DNA of 64,000 nucleotides from Thermoleophilia bacterium (lineage in GTDB: Bacteria > Actinomycetota > Thermoleophilia > Gaiellales > Gaiellaceae): the NCBI GenBank assembly GCA_017882615.1, contig JADGPD010000002.1, positions 1-64,000 on the forward strand, in the 5' to 3' direction. The notes below the pieces were generated by a model. That model worked only from the letters and a program-made list of their open reading frames with translations, had not been told where the DNA came from and did not search any database. The position numbers and the translations under genes are program-made. Below, piece after piece: positions 43,214 to 51,849 of the stretch (its first letter is position 1; the number at the start of each line of letters is the position of its first letter).

Positions 43214-44715
43214 TGCTCGGTCAGTTCCCTAGGGAGGCGGAATTGAAGCGACTCGGTTGTGGCTCGCTCCTCGCTCACGGTCACATCGCCCATGCTACTG
43301 ATGACCTCGATCAGGCGGTCGACCAGCCGCTGCGGCGCCGAGGCTCCCGCGGTCACGCCAACCGTCCCCGCGCCCTTGAGCCAGGCAACGTCGACCTGGC
43401 TCTCGTCGTCGACGAGATACGCAGGTGTTCCCTCCCGCTGCGCCACCTCGACCAGCCGACGCGAGTTGGAAGAGGTGCGCGAGCCGACCACCAGCACCAC
43501 GTCGGAGTCGCGCGCGATCGCGCGCACAGCGTGCTGACGGTTGCCCGTCGCGTAACAGATGTCATCGGATCTCGGGCCTTGCAGGGCCGGGTAGCGGCGC
43601 CTCAAAGTCCCGACGATCTCGTTCGTCTCGTCGACGGCCAATGTCGTTTGCGTCAAGAAGCTGACCTTGTCGGGATCGGCGGCCAGGGCGCTCTCTGCGT
43701 CGGCCACGCCGCCGATCAGCACGATCGACTCGGACGCTTCGCCCTTCGTTCCCTCGACCTCCTCGTGCCCGGCGTGCCCGATCAGGAAGATCGTGTCGCC
43801 GCGAGCGGCGAATCGGCGCGCTTCAGCATGCACCTTGCTCACGAGCGGGCAGGTGGCGTCGATCACCTCGAGCCCGCGCTCTTTCGCCGCTCGCCTGACC
43901 GCCGGCGAGACGCCGTGAGCCGAGAAGATGACGACCGCGCCCTCGGGCACCTCGTCGAGCTCGTTCACGAAGACGGCGCCGCGGCTCTCCGCCTCGGCGA
44001 CGACGTGCTCGTTGTGGACGATCTGCTTGCGAACGTAGATCGGCGCCCCGCGCCGCTCCAGCACCAGGTTGACGATCTCGATCGCGCGCTCGACGCCGGC
44101 GCAGAACGAGCGCGGCGCAGCGAGCAGCACCTGCCTGGGCTCGATCGCATCCAGCCACTCGGGCAGGGCCGCGCCGGCCCGGCGCAGGTTGCGCAGGGCG
44201 CGCAGGCCCGCGAACGGAGTGCGCGGGCCGAGCAGGCGCTTTCCCGCCGCATCCACGACGACGCGGAGCACGGCCACGGGCCGGCCGTCCGCCGCCTCGG
44301 CCAGCCAGGCCGATTCCATGTCCGCCGCCACCACTCCCTGGGCCGCTAGCGCCTCGCGCTCGTCTCGACCGACGATGTGCTCGCTGGAGAAGATCGGGCC
44401 GGCGTGAACGCGCAGGCCGCGGCGGCGCAGTGCCGCGATCAAGAGAGCGCTCGCGGGCGTCGGAATCGGCTCGGCTCCGTCACGTCGCAGTTCGGTCGCG
44501 CAAACGATGTCACCCGCTCGCAGCTCGCTCGAGACGCCTGCGCAAAGCCCAACGATCGCCACTGCCTTGGCGTTCTCGACCGCCAGGCCGCGCGCCGCCG
44601 CGATCCGAGCCCGCTCGGCTCCCATGCCCGAGCGCAGTACTCGCCACTCGGGTCGCGCCTTGAGTGCAGCCTGCTCGACTCGCAACGGAGCGAAGACGAG
44701 CAGCGAGCTGCTCAT
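43210..44715 (-). CDS. ispH: Fusion protein: HpnG-like nucleosidase + IspH
   Basis: The 501-residue protein runs from ATG 44715 (MSSSLLVFAPLRVEQ). Residues 1-185 resemble HpnG/MTA-SAH-type nucleosidases, with VGLCAGVSSELRAGDIV and ADMESAW (E134); HpnG releases adenine from adenosylhopane. Residues 195-500 are IspH, reductase of HMBPP to IPP/DMAPP. Its three [4Fe-4S] cysteines are C205 (RSFCAGVERAI), C289 (DATCPLVSKVH) and C387 (DICYATGNRQ), plus GHAGHEEVEGT. No stop or frameshift separates the halves. Both ends overlap neighbours by 4 bp, so the reading frame is well fixed. Confidence 0.93.
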   Translation of the reverse strand: MSSSLLVFAPLRVEQAALKARPEWRVLRSGMGAERARIAAARGLAVENAKAVAIVGLCAGVSSELRAGDIVCATELRRDGAEPIPTPASALLIAALRRRGLRVHAGPIFSSEHIVGRDEREALAAQGVVAADMESAWLAEAADGRPVAVLRVVVDAAGKRLLGPRTPFAGLRALRNLRRAGAALPEWLDAIEPRQVLLAAPRSFCAGVERAIEIVNLVLERRGAPIYVRKQIVHNEHVVAEAESRGAVFVNELDEVPEGAVVIFSAHGVSPAVRRAAKERGLEVIDATCPLVSKVHAEARRFAARGDTIFLIGHAGHEEVEGTKGEASESIVLIGGVADAESALAADPDKVSFLTQTTLAVDETNEIVGTLRRRYPALQGPRSDDICYATGNRQHAVRAIARDSDVVLVVGSRTSSNSRRLVEVAQREGTPAYLVDDESQVDVAWLKGAGTVGVTAGASAPQRLVDRLIEVISSMGDVTVSEERATTESLQFRLPRELTEQ

Positions 44716-46577
44716 TCCTCCGCTCCCAGGATGCGACCGAGCGCCATCACCGGGAAGATCTGCCGGTAGAGGTGATAGTTGAGGTTGAAGTCCCAGGGGA
44801 AGCCCGTTCCTGTGAACTGAGGCTCGTCCCAGCCACCATCCGGCCGCTGCGCCTGCACCAGCCAGTCGACCGCGCGCCAGGCGGCCTCGTTCAGCTCGCC
44901 GGCGGCGTGGAAAGCAAGAAGCGCCCAGGCCGTCTGTGAGGCGGTCGAGTCGCCGCGGCCGCGCCAACTGGGATCGCTGTAGGAGCGCATGTCCTCGCCG
45001 AAGCCGCCGTCGGAGTTCTGGATCCGCTCGAGCCAGGCCAGCGCGCGGCGAACGCTCTCGTGCTCGGTCAGTCCCAGGGCGGCGAGCGCCGGCACCGCCG
45101 CGCCCGTCCCGTAGATGAAGTTCGCGCCCCAGCGCCCGAACCAGGATCCATCCGGTTCCTGCGCCTCGAGCAGCCAGTCGAGCCCGCGCCTCGTCTCGCA
45201 CAGATCGCCCATGCCTTCGCGCCCGAGCATCTCGAGCACGTGCGCGGTCACATCCGCGCTGGGCGGATCGGTGACGGCGCCGAAGTCGCAGAAGGGCAGC
45301 CTCGCGGCAAGCCGGCTCGTGTTGTCGACGTCGAAGGCCGCCCAGCCGCCGTCCTTGCTCTGCATGCCGAGCGTCCAGGCCAGGCCGCGTTCACAGGCGT
45401 CGTCCGACGGCTCGTCGCCGGGCAGCGCGCGGCGCAGGGCCGGGATGACGATTGCCGTGTCGTCCACGTCGGGGTAGTTGTCGTTGGCGAACTCGAACGG
45501 GAATCCGCCCGGCTCGAGCTTCCGCCGGCGTACCGACCAGTCGCCGCGGACGCGCACCTCGCAGGAAACCAGCCAGCGGGCGGCGCGCTCGAGCCGGGGG
45601 TCGATCGGCGCCAGGCTCGCGTCGAGCAGAGCCAGCACCGCCAGCCCCGTATCCCAGACCGGCGACTGGCAGGCCTCGATCCTCCGCCCCTGCTCGTCCT
45701 CGATCGTGAAGATGTCGAGACCCGAGAGCGCCTTCGCCAGAGCCGGGTCGTCGAGCGGGCGGCCGAGTGCGTGCAGGGCCACGATCGACCACACCCAGGG
45801 CGGCTGGATCCCGCCCCAGGAGCCGTCGTTCTCCTGGCGATCGAGTACCCAGCGCTCGGCGCGGCGCAGGGCGCGGCGGCGCAGCGCACCGACCGGTCGG
45901 CGCTCGTAGCGGTGAAGGGCACTGTCGAGCCCTACGAAAAGGCGATCCCAGACGTCGTTGATGCGCGGCGCCGAGCTGGCGCCCGTGCGCAGCTCGTCGA
46001 TCGCGAAGGGCGAGCCGGCCTGCGGCTTGAGCGCGCTGACGATCGAGAGGGCGACGATCGTCTGCCTCGCCCAGCAGCCGAAGGTGTAGACGCTGAACGG
46101 AGCGCGCGCGGGAAGCATGATCTGCTCGGGTGGCAGCATCGGCACGTCCTCCCACGACCAGAGCCCGAGCAGCGAGAGCCACATGCGCGTGAAGACGCGG
46201 CTGCGCTCGACGCCGCCGTTTGCGCGAATCAGGATCGCCGCCCGGCGCATGTGCTCGGCCTCGGGAGGATCGCCGGCGAAGCGCAGCGCCAGATAGGCCT
46301 CAACCGTGGTGGAGAGATCGAACGGGCCACCGTAGAAGGTCGCCCAGCTTCCGTCCTCGCGCTGCCGCGAGCGGATCCAGTGTGCGCTCGACTCTGTTTG
46401 CTTCCGATCGAGGATGTCGAGGTAGTAACGGAGGAAGAGATCCTCGGCGTCGATCGTGACGTTCGTCTCGAGCTCGCCCTTCCACCAGCCGTCGGGGTGT
46501 TGGAGATCGAGCAGGTGCGCGCGGGCACGCTCGAGCGTCGTCCGGGCGGACTCGAGAGCGGGAGCGGCTATCGCCAT
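44712..46577 (-). CDS. shc: Squalene-hopene cyclase
   Basis: The 621-residue triterpene cyclase has multiple QW repeats (QREDGSWATFYGG, QENDGSWGG, QSKDGGWAAFD, QEPDGSWFGRWG, QNSDGGFGEDMRSY, QRPDGGWDEPQF). Its acid motif is DVDDTAI (DXDD), which protonates squalene. It makes hopene and diplopterol at the membrane. It is adjacent to hpnE upstream and overlaps the HpnG-IspH gene by 4 bp. Also called hpnF. Confidence 0.97.
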   Translation of the reverse strand: MAIAAPALESARTTLERARAHLLDLQHPDGWWKGELETNVTIDAEDLFLRYYLDILDRKQTESSAHWIRSRQREDGSWATFYGGPFDLSTTVEAYLALRFAGDPPEAEHMRRAAILIRANGGVERSRVFTRMWLSLLGLWSWEDVPMLPPEQIMLPARAPFSVYTFGCWARQTIVALSIVSALKPQAGSPFAIDELRTGASSAPRINDVWDRLFVGLDSALHRYERRPVGALRRRALRRAERWVLDRQENDGSWGGIQPPWVWSIVALHALGRPLDDPALAKALSGLDIFTIEDEQGRRIEACQSPVWDTGLAVLALLDASLAPIDPRLERAARWLVSCEVRVRGDWSVRRRKLEPGGFPFEFANDNYPDVDDTAIVIPALRRALPGDEPSDDACERGLAWTLGMQSKDGGWAAFDVDNTSRLAARLPFCDFGAVTDPPSADVTAHVLEMLGREGMGDLCETRRGLDWLLEAQEPDGSWFGRWGANFIYGTGAAVPALAALGLTEHESVRRALAWLERIQNSDGGFGEDMRSYSDPSWRGRGDSTASQTAWALLAFHAAGELNEAAWRAVDWLVQAQRPDGGWDEPQFTGTGFPWDFNLNYHLYRQIFPVMALGRILGAEE

Positions 46578-47954
46578 CTAGCTCGATCCCTTCGAAAGAG
46601 GAGCAAGCTCGGGGCGTCCTCCGGCCGAGGAGGCGGCGGAGAGATCGGCGAGCGCGAGCTTCGCGGCCGCCAGCCCACTTCGAACGGCGCCTTCCATCGT
46701 CGCCGGCCAGCCGGTGTCTGTCCAGGCGCCGGCCAGGTAGAGGCCGGGCAGATCGGTGCCTGTGACCGGGCGCAGCCGCCGCGAGCCCGGAGTGGCGCGG
46801 AAGGTCGCACGCGGCTCACGCGTAACGGCAAGGTCGAGCAACTCGGCGCTCGCGGCGGCGGGTAGCAGGCGCGCGATCGCGGGCACGAAGCGCTCGCGCA
46901 GCGCCCGAAGCGGCAGGCGGATCTCATCTCGAGCGGCCGAGAGAGAGATCGTTACGAGCTGGCCGTGACTGACACGCGAAGCCGAGGTGCGATCGAACAT
47001 CCACTGCACGGGCGAGTCGAGCGCGGCGACCATCGGTTCGGCGAGCACCGTCCGATCGTAGTGCAGGTGGAGGTTGACGATCGGGCTCGCTCCGAGCCGC
47101 TCGAGGGCGTCGGCATCGACCGCGCCCGCGGGCAGAAGGCCAGGGGCAACCTGATGAGGGACGGCGCAGATGACGACATCGGCCTGCTCGGCACCCTGCT
47201 CCAGCTCCAGCCGAAAGCCGCTGCGCTCGCTTCCGACGGCGCGCACCGGGGCGCCAAGCTCGAGCCGCACTCCTGCGTCCGCGAGCGCCACCGCGGCCGC
47301 CTCGCCGTGCAGTTCTTGCAGCGGTACTGTCGCCGCGCCGATATCGCCCCCGTCCGTCGTCTCGAGCAGAGCGGTCCGAAAAACCTTGAGTGCGGAGGCG
47401 AGCGACGCTTCGGCGGCGCGAAGATTGAGCGTCGCGAGTGCGATCAGCTCCCAGAGCGCGGTGACGGAACGATCGGACTGCCCGTGCCCGTGCAGCCATT
47501 CAGCGAAGCTCTGCTCGTCCAGTGCCGGGCTGTCCGGATCGAGCCGGCGCATCGCAGCCGCGGCGCGCAGAGCCGCAAGGCGCTCTCCCAGCGTGAGCGG
47601 GCGGTAGCGCAGCAGGCTGGACACGAGTTGCAACGGGGCGGGCAGACCGCTGCGCCGCAAAAGCGCGAGCCGGCCCTCCTCGCGCAGAACGGGAACTCGC
47701 AGGCGCGGCTGCAGACTCACCAGCTCGCCGACGCCGAGCCGTTCGAGAAAGCCGAGATAGGCGCTGCAGGCGCGCACGAAAACGTGCTGGCCGTTGTCGA
47801 TCCAGTGGTCGCGGCGCCGGACCGAGAACGTGGCGCCGCCGAGCCGCGTTCGCGCCTCGTAGAGCGTCACGTCAGCGCCGGCGTCTGCACACTCGAGCGC
47901 CGCGGCCAAGCCGGCCAACCCACCGCCGACAACGGCGATCCGGTCGCCGCTCAA
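46578..47954 (-). CDS. hpnE: Squalene-associated FAD-dependent desaturase HpnE
   Basis: The 458-residue flavoprotein starts MSGDRIAVVGGGLAGLAAALECADAG, with the FAD dinucleotide motif. It has the YEARTRLGGATFSVRR and DNGQHVFVRAC motifs and a C-terminal GLYLAGAWTDTGWPATMEGAVRSG motif typical of phytoene-desaturase-like HpnE. It reduces hydroxysqualene to squalene. Its ATG overlaps the hpnD stop by 4 bp, and its stop abuts shc. Confidence 0.95.
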   Translation of the reverse strand: MSGDRIAVVGGGLAGLAAALECADAGADVTLYEARTRLGGATFSVRRRDHWIDNGQHVFVRACSAYLGFLERLGVGELVSLQPRLRVPVLREEGRLALLRRSGLPAPLQLVSSLLRYRPLTLGERLAALRAAAAMRRLDPDSPALDEQSFAEWLHGHGQSDRSVTALWELIALATLNLRAAEASLASALKVFRTALLETTDGGDIGAATVPLQELHGEAAAVALADAGVRLELGAPVRAVGSERSGFRLELEQGAEQADVVICAVPHQVAPGLLPAGAVDADALERLGASPIVNLHLHYDRTVLAEPMVAALDSPVQWMFDRTSASRVSHGQLVTISLSAARDEIRLPLRALRERFVPAIARLLPAAASAELLDLAVTREPRATFRATPGSRRLRPVTGTDLPGLYLAGAWTDTGWPATMEGAVRSGLAAAKLALADLSAASSAGGRPELAPLSKGSS

Positions 47955-48796
47955 AGAGCCGCCCTCACCAGGCTGCGTGCGAGCACCCAGGCCTTCTCGC
48001 TGCTGCGAAGCGACATGCGCCCCCGGAGCACCTTGGCCGGGTTCGAGGCGATTCGCTCGAGCAGGCGCCGGTATGCGCCCGCCATCGCGAGCACGCAGGC
48101 GGCGCTGCGCCGGTCGAGCAGCGGTACGAGCTCGAGGCCGTGCTCGTACCAGGCCAGCCCACGTTCAGCCTCGTACGCGACGACGAGCTCGATCGGCCCC
48201 TCCATCCGCCCCGCGATAATCCGGCACCCGAACCGCTCGAGATCCTCCTCGGGGAGGTAGCGGCGCCCGCGGCTGGTGTCCTCGCACAGATCGCGCAGTA
48301 TGTTCGTGATCTGAAGCGCGACTCCGAGATCGTCGGCGAGTGAGCTCGCCTTCTCGCGATCGTCCGTAATAAAGACTCCGAGCGAGAGCCGACCGATCGA
48401 GCCGGCCACGCAGCGGCAATACTCGACCAGTTCCGGGAAGCTGGCGTAGGTGCGCCCGCGCACGTCCATCTCGGCGCCGTCGATGAGTTCGCCGAAGGCC
48501 GTCAGCGGGATCGGATAGCGCTCGGCGGCGTCCGCCAGCGCGGCCAGCACGCGATCGTCTCTCTCCTCAGGGGAGCGCTCGAGTTGCTCTCGCAGCGAGT
48601 TCAGCTGTCCCAGCTTCTCGTCGCGCGGTAGAGCGCCGTCCGCGATGTCGTCGATCCGGCGCGCCAGCGCGTACACGGCGAAGATCGCCTCGCGCCTATC
48701 GGCCGGGAGAATGCGCATGCCCGCGTAGAAGCTGGAGCCGGAAGTGCGCACGAGCTTGCGGCAGTGCTCGTAGGCCTGTTCGGTAGCGACGCTCAT
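47951..48796 (-). CDS. hpnD: Presqualene diphosphate synthase HpnD
   Basis: The 281-residue trans-prenyltransferase-like protein from ATG 48796 (MSVATEQAYEHCRKLV) has two Asp-rich motifs: YALARRIDDIADG and ITNILRDLCEDTSRGRRYLP. It condenses two farnesyl diphosphates to presqualene diphosphate. The longer ORF upstream is rejected because ATG 48796 overlaps the hpnC stop by 4 bp and begins at the family's usual position. Confidence 0.95.
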   Translation of the reverse strand: MSVATEQAYEHCRKLVRTSGSSFYAGMRILPADRREAIFAVYALARRIDDIADGALPRDEKLGQLNSLREQLERSPEERDDRVLAALADAAERYPIPLTAFGELIDGAEMDVRGRTYASFPELVEYCRCVAGSIGRLSLGVFITDDREKASSLADDLGVALQITNILRDLCEDTSRGRRYLPEEDLERFGCRIIAGRMEGPIELVVAYEAERGLAWYEHGLELVPLLDRRSAACVLAMAGAYRRLLERIASNPAKVLRGRMSLRSSEKAWVLARSLVRAAL

Positions 48797-49662
48797 CTTC
48801 CCGTCCCGAACGCGCGCAGGATCAGTAGAGCGCGGCGGAGGCGGCTCACCGGCGGCGGCCCTGCAAGCACATCGAAGCCTTTGGCGGCGATGCCGTCGAG
48901 CGCCGCGCGACCGCCGCCGACGTAGCCGGCCACTGCCAGACGGGCACGGCCGCGCAGGCGCCCAACCAGCGGAGCGCCCTCGTCGAGCAGCGCGCGGGCG
49001 CGCTTCACCTCGAAGGCAAGGAGGCGGCGCAGGGCATCGTCCGCCTGCACAGCACCAAGCTCGATCGCCTCGACACCGAACTTCTCGAGATCTTCCGCCG
49101 GGATGTACACGCGTCGGCGGCCGTAGTCCTCGGCGACGTCCTGCCAGTGCTCGGCGAGCTGAAGCGCGCTGCAAATCCGGTCGGAGAGCTCGATTCGGTC
49201 GGTCGTCGCCTGCCGAAAGACGTACAGGACGAGCTCGCCGACAGGGTTGGCCGAGAGATCGCAGTAGGCGAGCAGCTCGTCGAAGGTCTCGTAACTCTCC
49301 TTCTCCTGGTCGCGCCGGTTCGCTTCGATCAGGCGCAGGAACGGGTCGCGGGGAAGATCCAGCGCTCGCACGGTAGGCGCGAGCCGTTTCAGGATCGGGT
49401 GCTCGGGCTCGCCCGAGAACGCCCGCTCGAGGTCCTGCTGGAGTCGGTCGAGCAGCGCGAGCCGGTCTCCCTCAAGCTCGTCTCCGATCTGGTCGGCCAG
49501 GCGCGCGAAGCCGTATATCGCCGTCAGGTGAGAGCGCGTCCTCGGTCCGAGCAGGAACATCGCCACGGGGAAGTTCTCGTCGGCGGCGAGCGGAAGGATC
49601 GCTCCCTCGCCCGGCAGGTCTCCAGCACGCTCCCCAGCTTCTCGGCCGAACGCTTCCGTCAT
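48793..49662 (-). CDS. hpnC: Hydroxysqualene synthase HpnC
   Basis: The 289-residue paralogue of HpnD has ENFPVAMFLL and the first Asp-rich motif YGFARLADQIGDE. The second motif is LQLAEHWQDVAEDYGRRRVYIP. It converts presqualene diphosphate to hydroxysqualene. The first motif reads ADQIGDE where ADDIxDE is usual, so one Asp is Gln. It is the first gene of the operon; the 365 bp upstream are shared with the divergent aminotransferase. Confidence 0.94.
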   Translation of the reverse strand: MTEAFGREAGERAGDLPGEGAILPLAADENFPVAMFLLGPRTRSHLTAIYGFARLADQIGDELEGDRLALLDRLQQDLERAFSGEPEHPILKRLAPTVRALDLPRDPFLRLIEANRRDQEKESYETFDELLAYCDLSANPVGELVLYVFRQATTDRIELSDRICSALQLAEHWQDVAEDYGRRRVYIPAEDLEKFGVEAIELGAVQADDALRRLLAFEVKRARALLDEGAPLVGRLRGRARLAVAGYVGGGRAALDGIAAKGFDVLAGPPPVSRLRRALLILRAFGTGR

Positions 49663-50027
49663 CCGTCCCCAAAACCGTTCTCGCCCTCGCTGATGAGGAC
49701 GGCGCAGATTGTCTGTGGAAGGTAGATGAGCGCGATTCCGTTCTGCCCGCCGGCTCTCCCGATAGCGGCGCGATCGTCGGCCACGACGAGCGGCCGGGCA
49801 CCGCGCTCCGTGACGAGGTCGTGGTTTTCGAAACTAAACTTCAGCTCCGTCTCCCGGTTTCCCGCTGGTTTACTCTTTTCGGCTGAGCTCGCGTGCGGCC
49901 TTGGTCGAGCGTTCCCCTGTACTCCGGCGGTAAAACGCCTTGCAGTTTAGCCTCTTTCTGTGAGAAAACCCCTGCGGAATACCGGGTACGAAGCCGGTAG
50001 CCGACCCATTCGAGCTCATACGTCAAA
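49663..50027. promoter_or_regulatory. Divergent control region between hpnC and the HpnO-like gene
   Basis: These 365 bp between divergent genes should hold promoters for both. They include a lower-GC stretch near 49820-49980 (TTTACTC, TTTAGCC, GAGAAAAC). A minus-strand frame of about 90 codons is open through most of it but contains no ATG or TTG and only an internal GTG, so I do not call it a gene. No clear -35/-10 pair was identified. Confidence 0.4.
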
Positions 50028-51446
50028 ATGAAAGCGATGAGAGAGACGTCCAACGCGAGCGAAAGCAAGCCCTCCGAGGAAGCCTTCAACCTCGGAGCGC
50101 TGGTGGCACGCCGCCGCAAAGAGGCGACCGAGCTCTGGGCGAAGACGATCAATCCCCAGTTCGCTCGCGTCCTCAGGACGATCGGCTTCGATCGCGAGTG
50201 GGCGCGCGCCGAAGGCGCCTACCTCTGGGACGCCGACGGGAACCGCTACCTCGACATGCTGGGCGGGTTCGGAATGTTCAACGTCGGACGAAACAATCCG
50301 CGTATCCGCGCCGCCCTGATCGAAGCGCTCGAGCTGGACCTCCCCGGCTCGGTTCAGATGGGCACGACGGTGCTTCCGCCTTTGCTCGCCGAGGCTCTGC
50401 TGGCCCGAACGCCGGCGCGGCTCGAGCGCGTTCTTTTCACCAGCAGCGGCACCGAGGCAATCGAGGCGGCGATCAAGCTCGGCCGCGCCGCGACCAAGCG
50501 AGCGCGAGTCATCTCGGCCGAGCACGGTTTTCACGGCCTTACGCTGGGCTCGCTCTCGGTCAACGGCTGCCCCGAGTTCACCAGCAGGTTCGGACCGCTT
50601 CTGCCTGATTGCGAGCGCGTCCCATTCGGCGATCTCGAAGCGCTGGAGCGCGAGTTGCGGCGCGAGGACGTGGCCATCTTCCTGGTCGAGCCGATTCAGG
50701 GCAAGGGCGTCAACCTGCCGCCGCCGGGATACCTGGAGGGAGCGCAGGAGCTCTGCCGCCGCTACGACACTCTCTTCTGCGTCGACGAGGTGCAAACGGG
50801 CCTAGGCAGGACGGGGAAGCTGTTTGCCTTCGAGCACTGGGGCCTCGAGCCCGACATGGTGCCGGTGGCGAAGTCGCTTTCTGGCGGCTACGTGCCCGTC
50901 GGCGCGCTGATCATGTCCAAGGCCGTGCACGAGGCGGTTTTCGACGGCATGGAGAACGCTCTCAGCCACGGCTCGACCTTCGCGCCCAACGAGCTGGCCA
51001 TGGCAGCGGGCCTGGCGACCCTGCACGAGATCGACACGCAGAAGCTGGTCGAACGAAGCGAGCGGCTGGGCGAGATGCTGCTCGAGCTCGGCGGGCGCCT
51101 GGCAGCACGCCACGAGGTCGTCAAGGAGGTTCGCGGGCGCGGCCTGATGTGGGCGATCGAGTTCGCCGAGCCGCCTTCGGGGAGTCGCACCTACCGGGCT
51201 ATCGAGCGGATTCAACCGGGCCTGTTCGCCCAGTTTGTGATCGGCCCGCTCTTCTCGGAGCACCGCATCCTGTCGCAGGTCGCCGGTCACTCGATGGCGG
51301 TGATCAAGGTGCTCCCACCCCTGGTCGTCTCCGACGAGGACATCTCCTGGCTGGAAGACGCTCTGGACGACTCGATCGCCAAGGCTCAGCGCCTACCTCG
51401 TTCGCTGACGAGACTCGCGCTCGGCTCGCTGCGCGCATTCTCGTAG
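50028..51446 (+). CDS. hpnO: Class III aminotransferase, HpnO-like
   Basis: The 472-residue PLP enzyme has TSSGTEAIEAAIKLGRAAT, EHGFHGLTLGSLS, FLVEPIQGKGVNLPP and CVDEVQTGLGRTGKLFAFE, with the Schiff-base Lys in VAKSLSGGYVPVGA. A C-terminal extension (about residues 385-470) goes beyond the usual class III core. In other bacteria HpnO converts the ribosylhopane/aldehyde intermediate to aminobacteriohopanetriol. Its position directly divergent from hpnC strongly supports that role, but the family also includes diamine transaminases. Confidence 0.75.
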   Translation: MKAMRETSNASESKPSEEAFNLGALVARRRKEATELWAKTINPQFARVLRTIGFDREWARAEGAYLWDADGNRYLDMLGGFGMFNVGRNNPRIRAALIEALELDLPGSVQMGTTVLPPLLAEALLARTPARLERVLFTSSGTEAIEAAIKLGRAATKRARVISAEHGFHGLTLGSLSVNGCPEFTSRFGPLLPDCERVPFGDLEALERELRREDVAIFLVEPIQGKGVNLPPPGYLEGAQELCRRYDTLFCVDEVQTGLGRTGKLFAFEHWGLEPDMVPVAKSLSGGYVPVGALIMSKAVHEAVFDGMENALSHGSTFAPNELAMAAGLATLHEIDTQKLVERSERLGEMLLELGGRLAARHEVVKEVRGRGLMWAIEFAEPPSGSRTYRAIERIQPGLFAQFVIGPLFSEHRILSQVAGHSMAVIKVLPPLVVSDEDISWLEDALDDSIAKAQRLPRSLTRLALGSLRAFS

Positions 51447-51486
51447 CTCTTCCCGCCTGCAGGTTCGGAGATCGAGCCCGGCAGTG

Positions 51487-51690
51487 CTAAAGGAGGATGC
51501 GAAGAGCGATCTCCGCCGGGCAGCCGCGCTTCACGAGATCGATCGCCTCGTGCAGGTCGACTTCCAGGTGGGCAGCCAGCGAAGCGGCGCCGTCGGATGA
51601 GTACCCGGCGCGCTCCAGTTCCTCGCTGCGCCAGCGCACGATGCGATCGAGCTCTGACTCAACGATTACGTTTGTATTGGCCGCAGTCAT
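51487..51690 (-). CDS. Small soluble protein of unknown function
   Basis: The 67-residue acidic, helical protein begins MTAANTNVIVESELDRIVRWRSEEL and has RAGYSSDGAASLAAHLEVDLHEAIDLVKRGCPAEIALRIL. The pattern 'aGY...A..LA...eVDLH.A..L...GC...A..IL' looks protein-like and self-consistent, and a potential binding site GGAGACACG lies upstream. I recall no function. It is the only gene between the HpnO-like gene and dnaE. Confidence 0.65.
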   Translation of the reverse strand: MTAANTNVIVESELDRIVRWRSEELERAGYSSDGAASLAAHLEVDLHEAIDLVKRGCPAEIALRILL

Positions 51691-51849
51691 GGCTGTCCGT
51701 GTCTCCTTACTGTACTTGTCGGTTCACGGTAGCGCAGCTGGCTCCCTTTTTAGGGGGATATGGGGTCACTCAAAGCAACTCTTACGAAACTTTTACGGAG
51801 CGGGTTTTTCGCCCATTGCCGGCTTCCGCCGCGGGCGGGCCCGAAAAAG

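Noticed and set aside
49680-49960. An open minus-strand frame through the hpnC/hpnO control region
   Set aside because: It has no ATG or TTG start and no recognisable pattern; the only GTG is internal.
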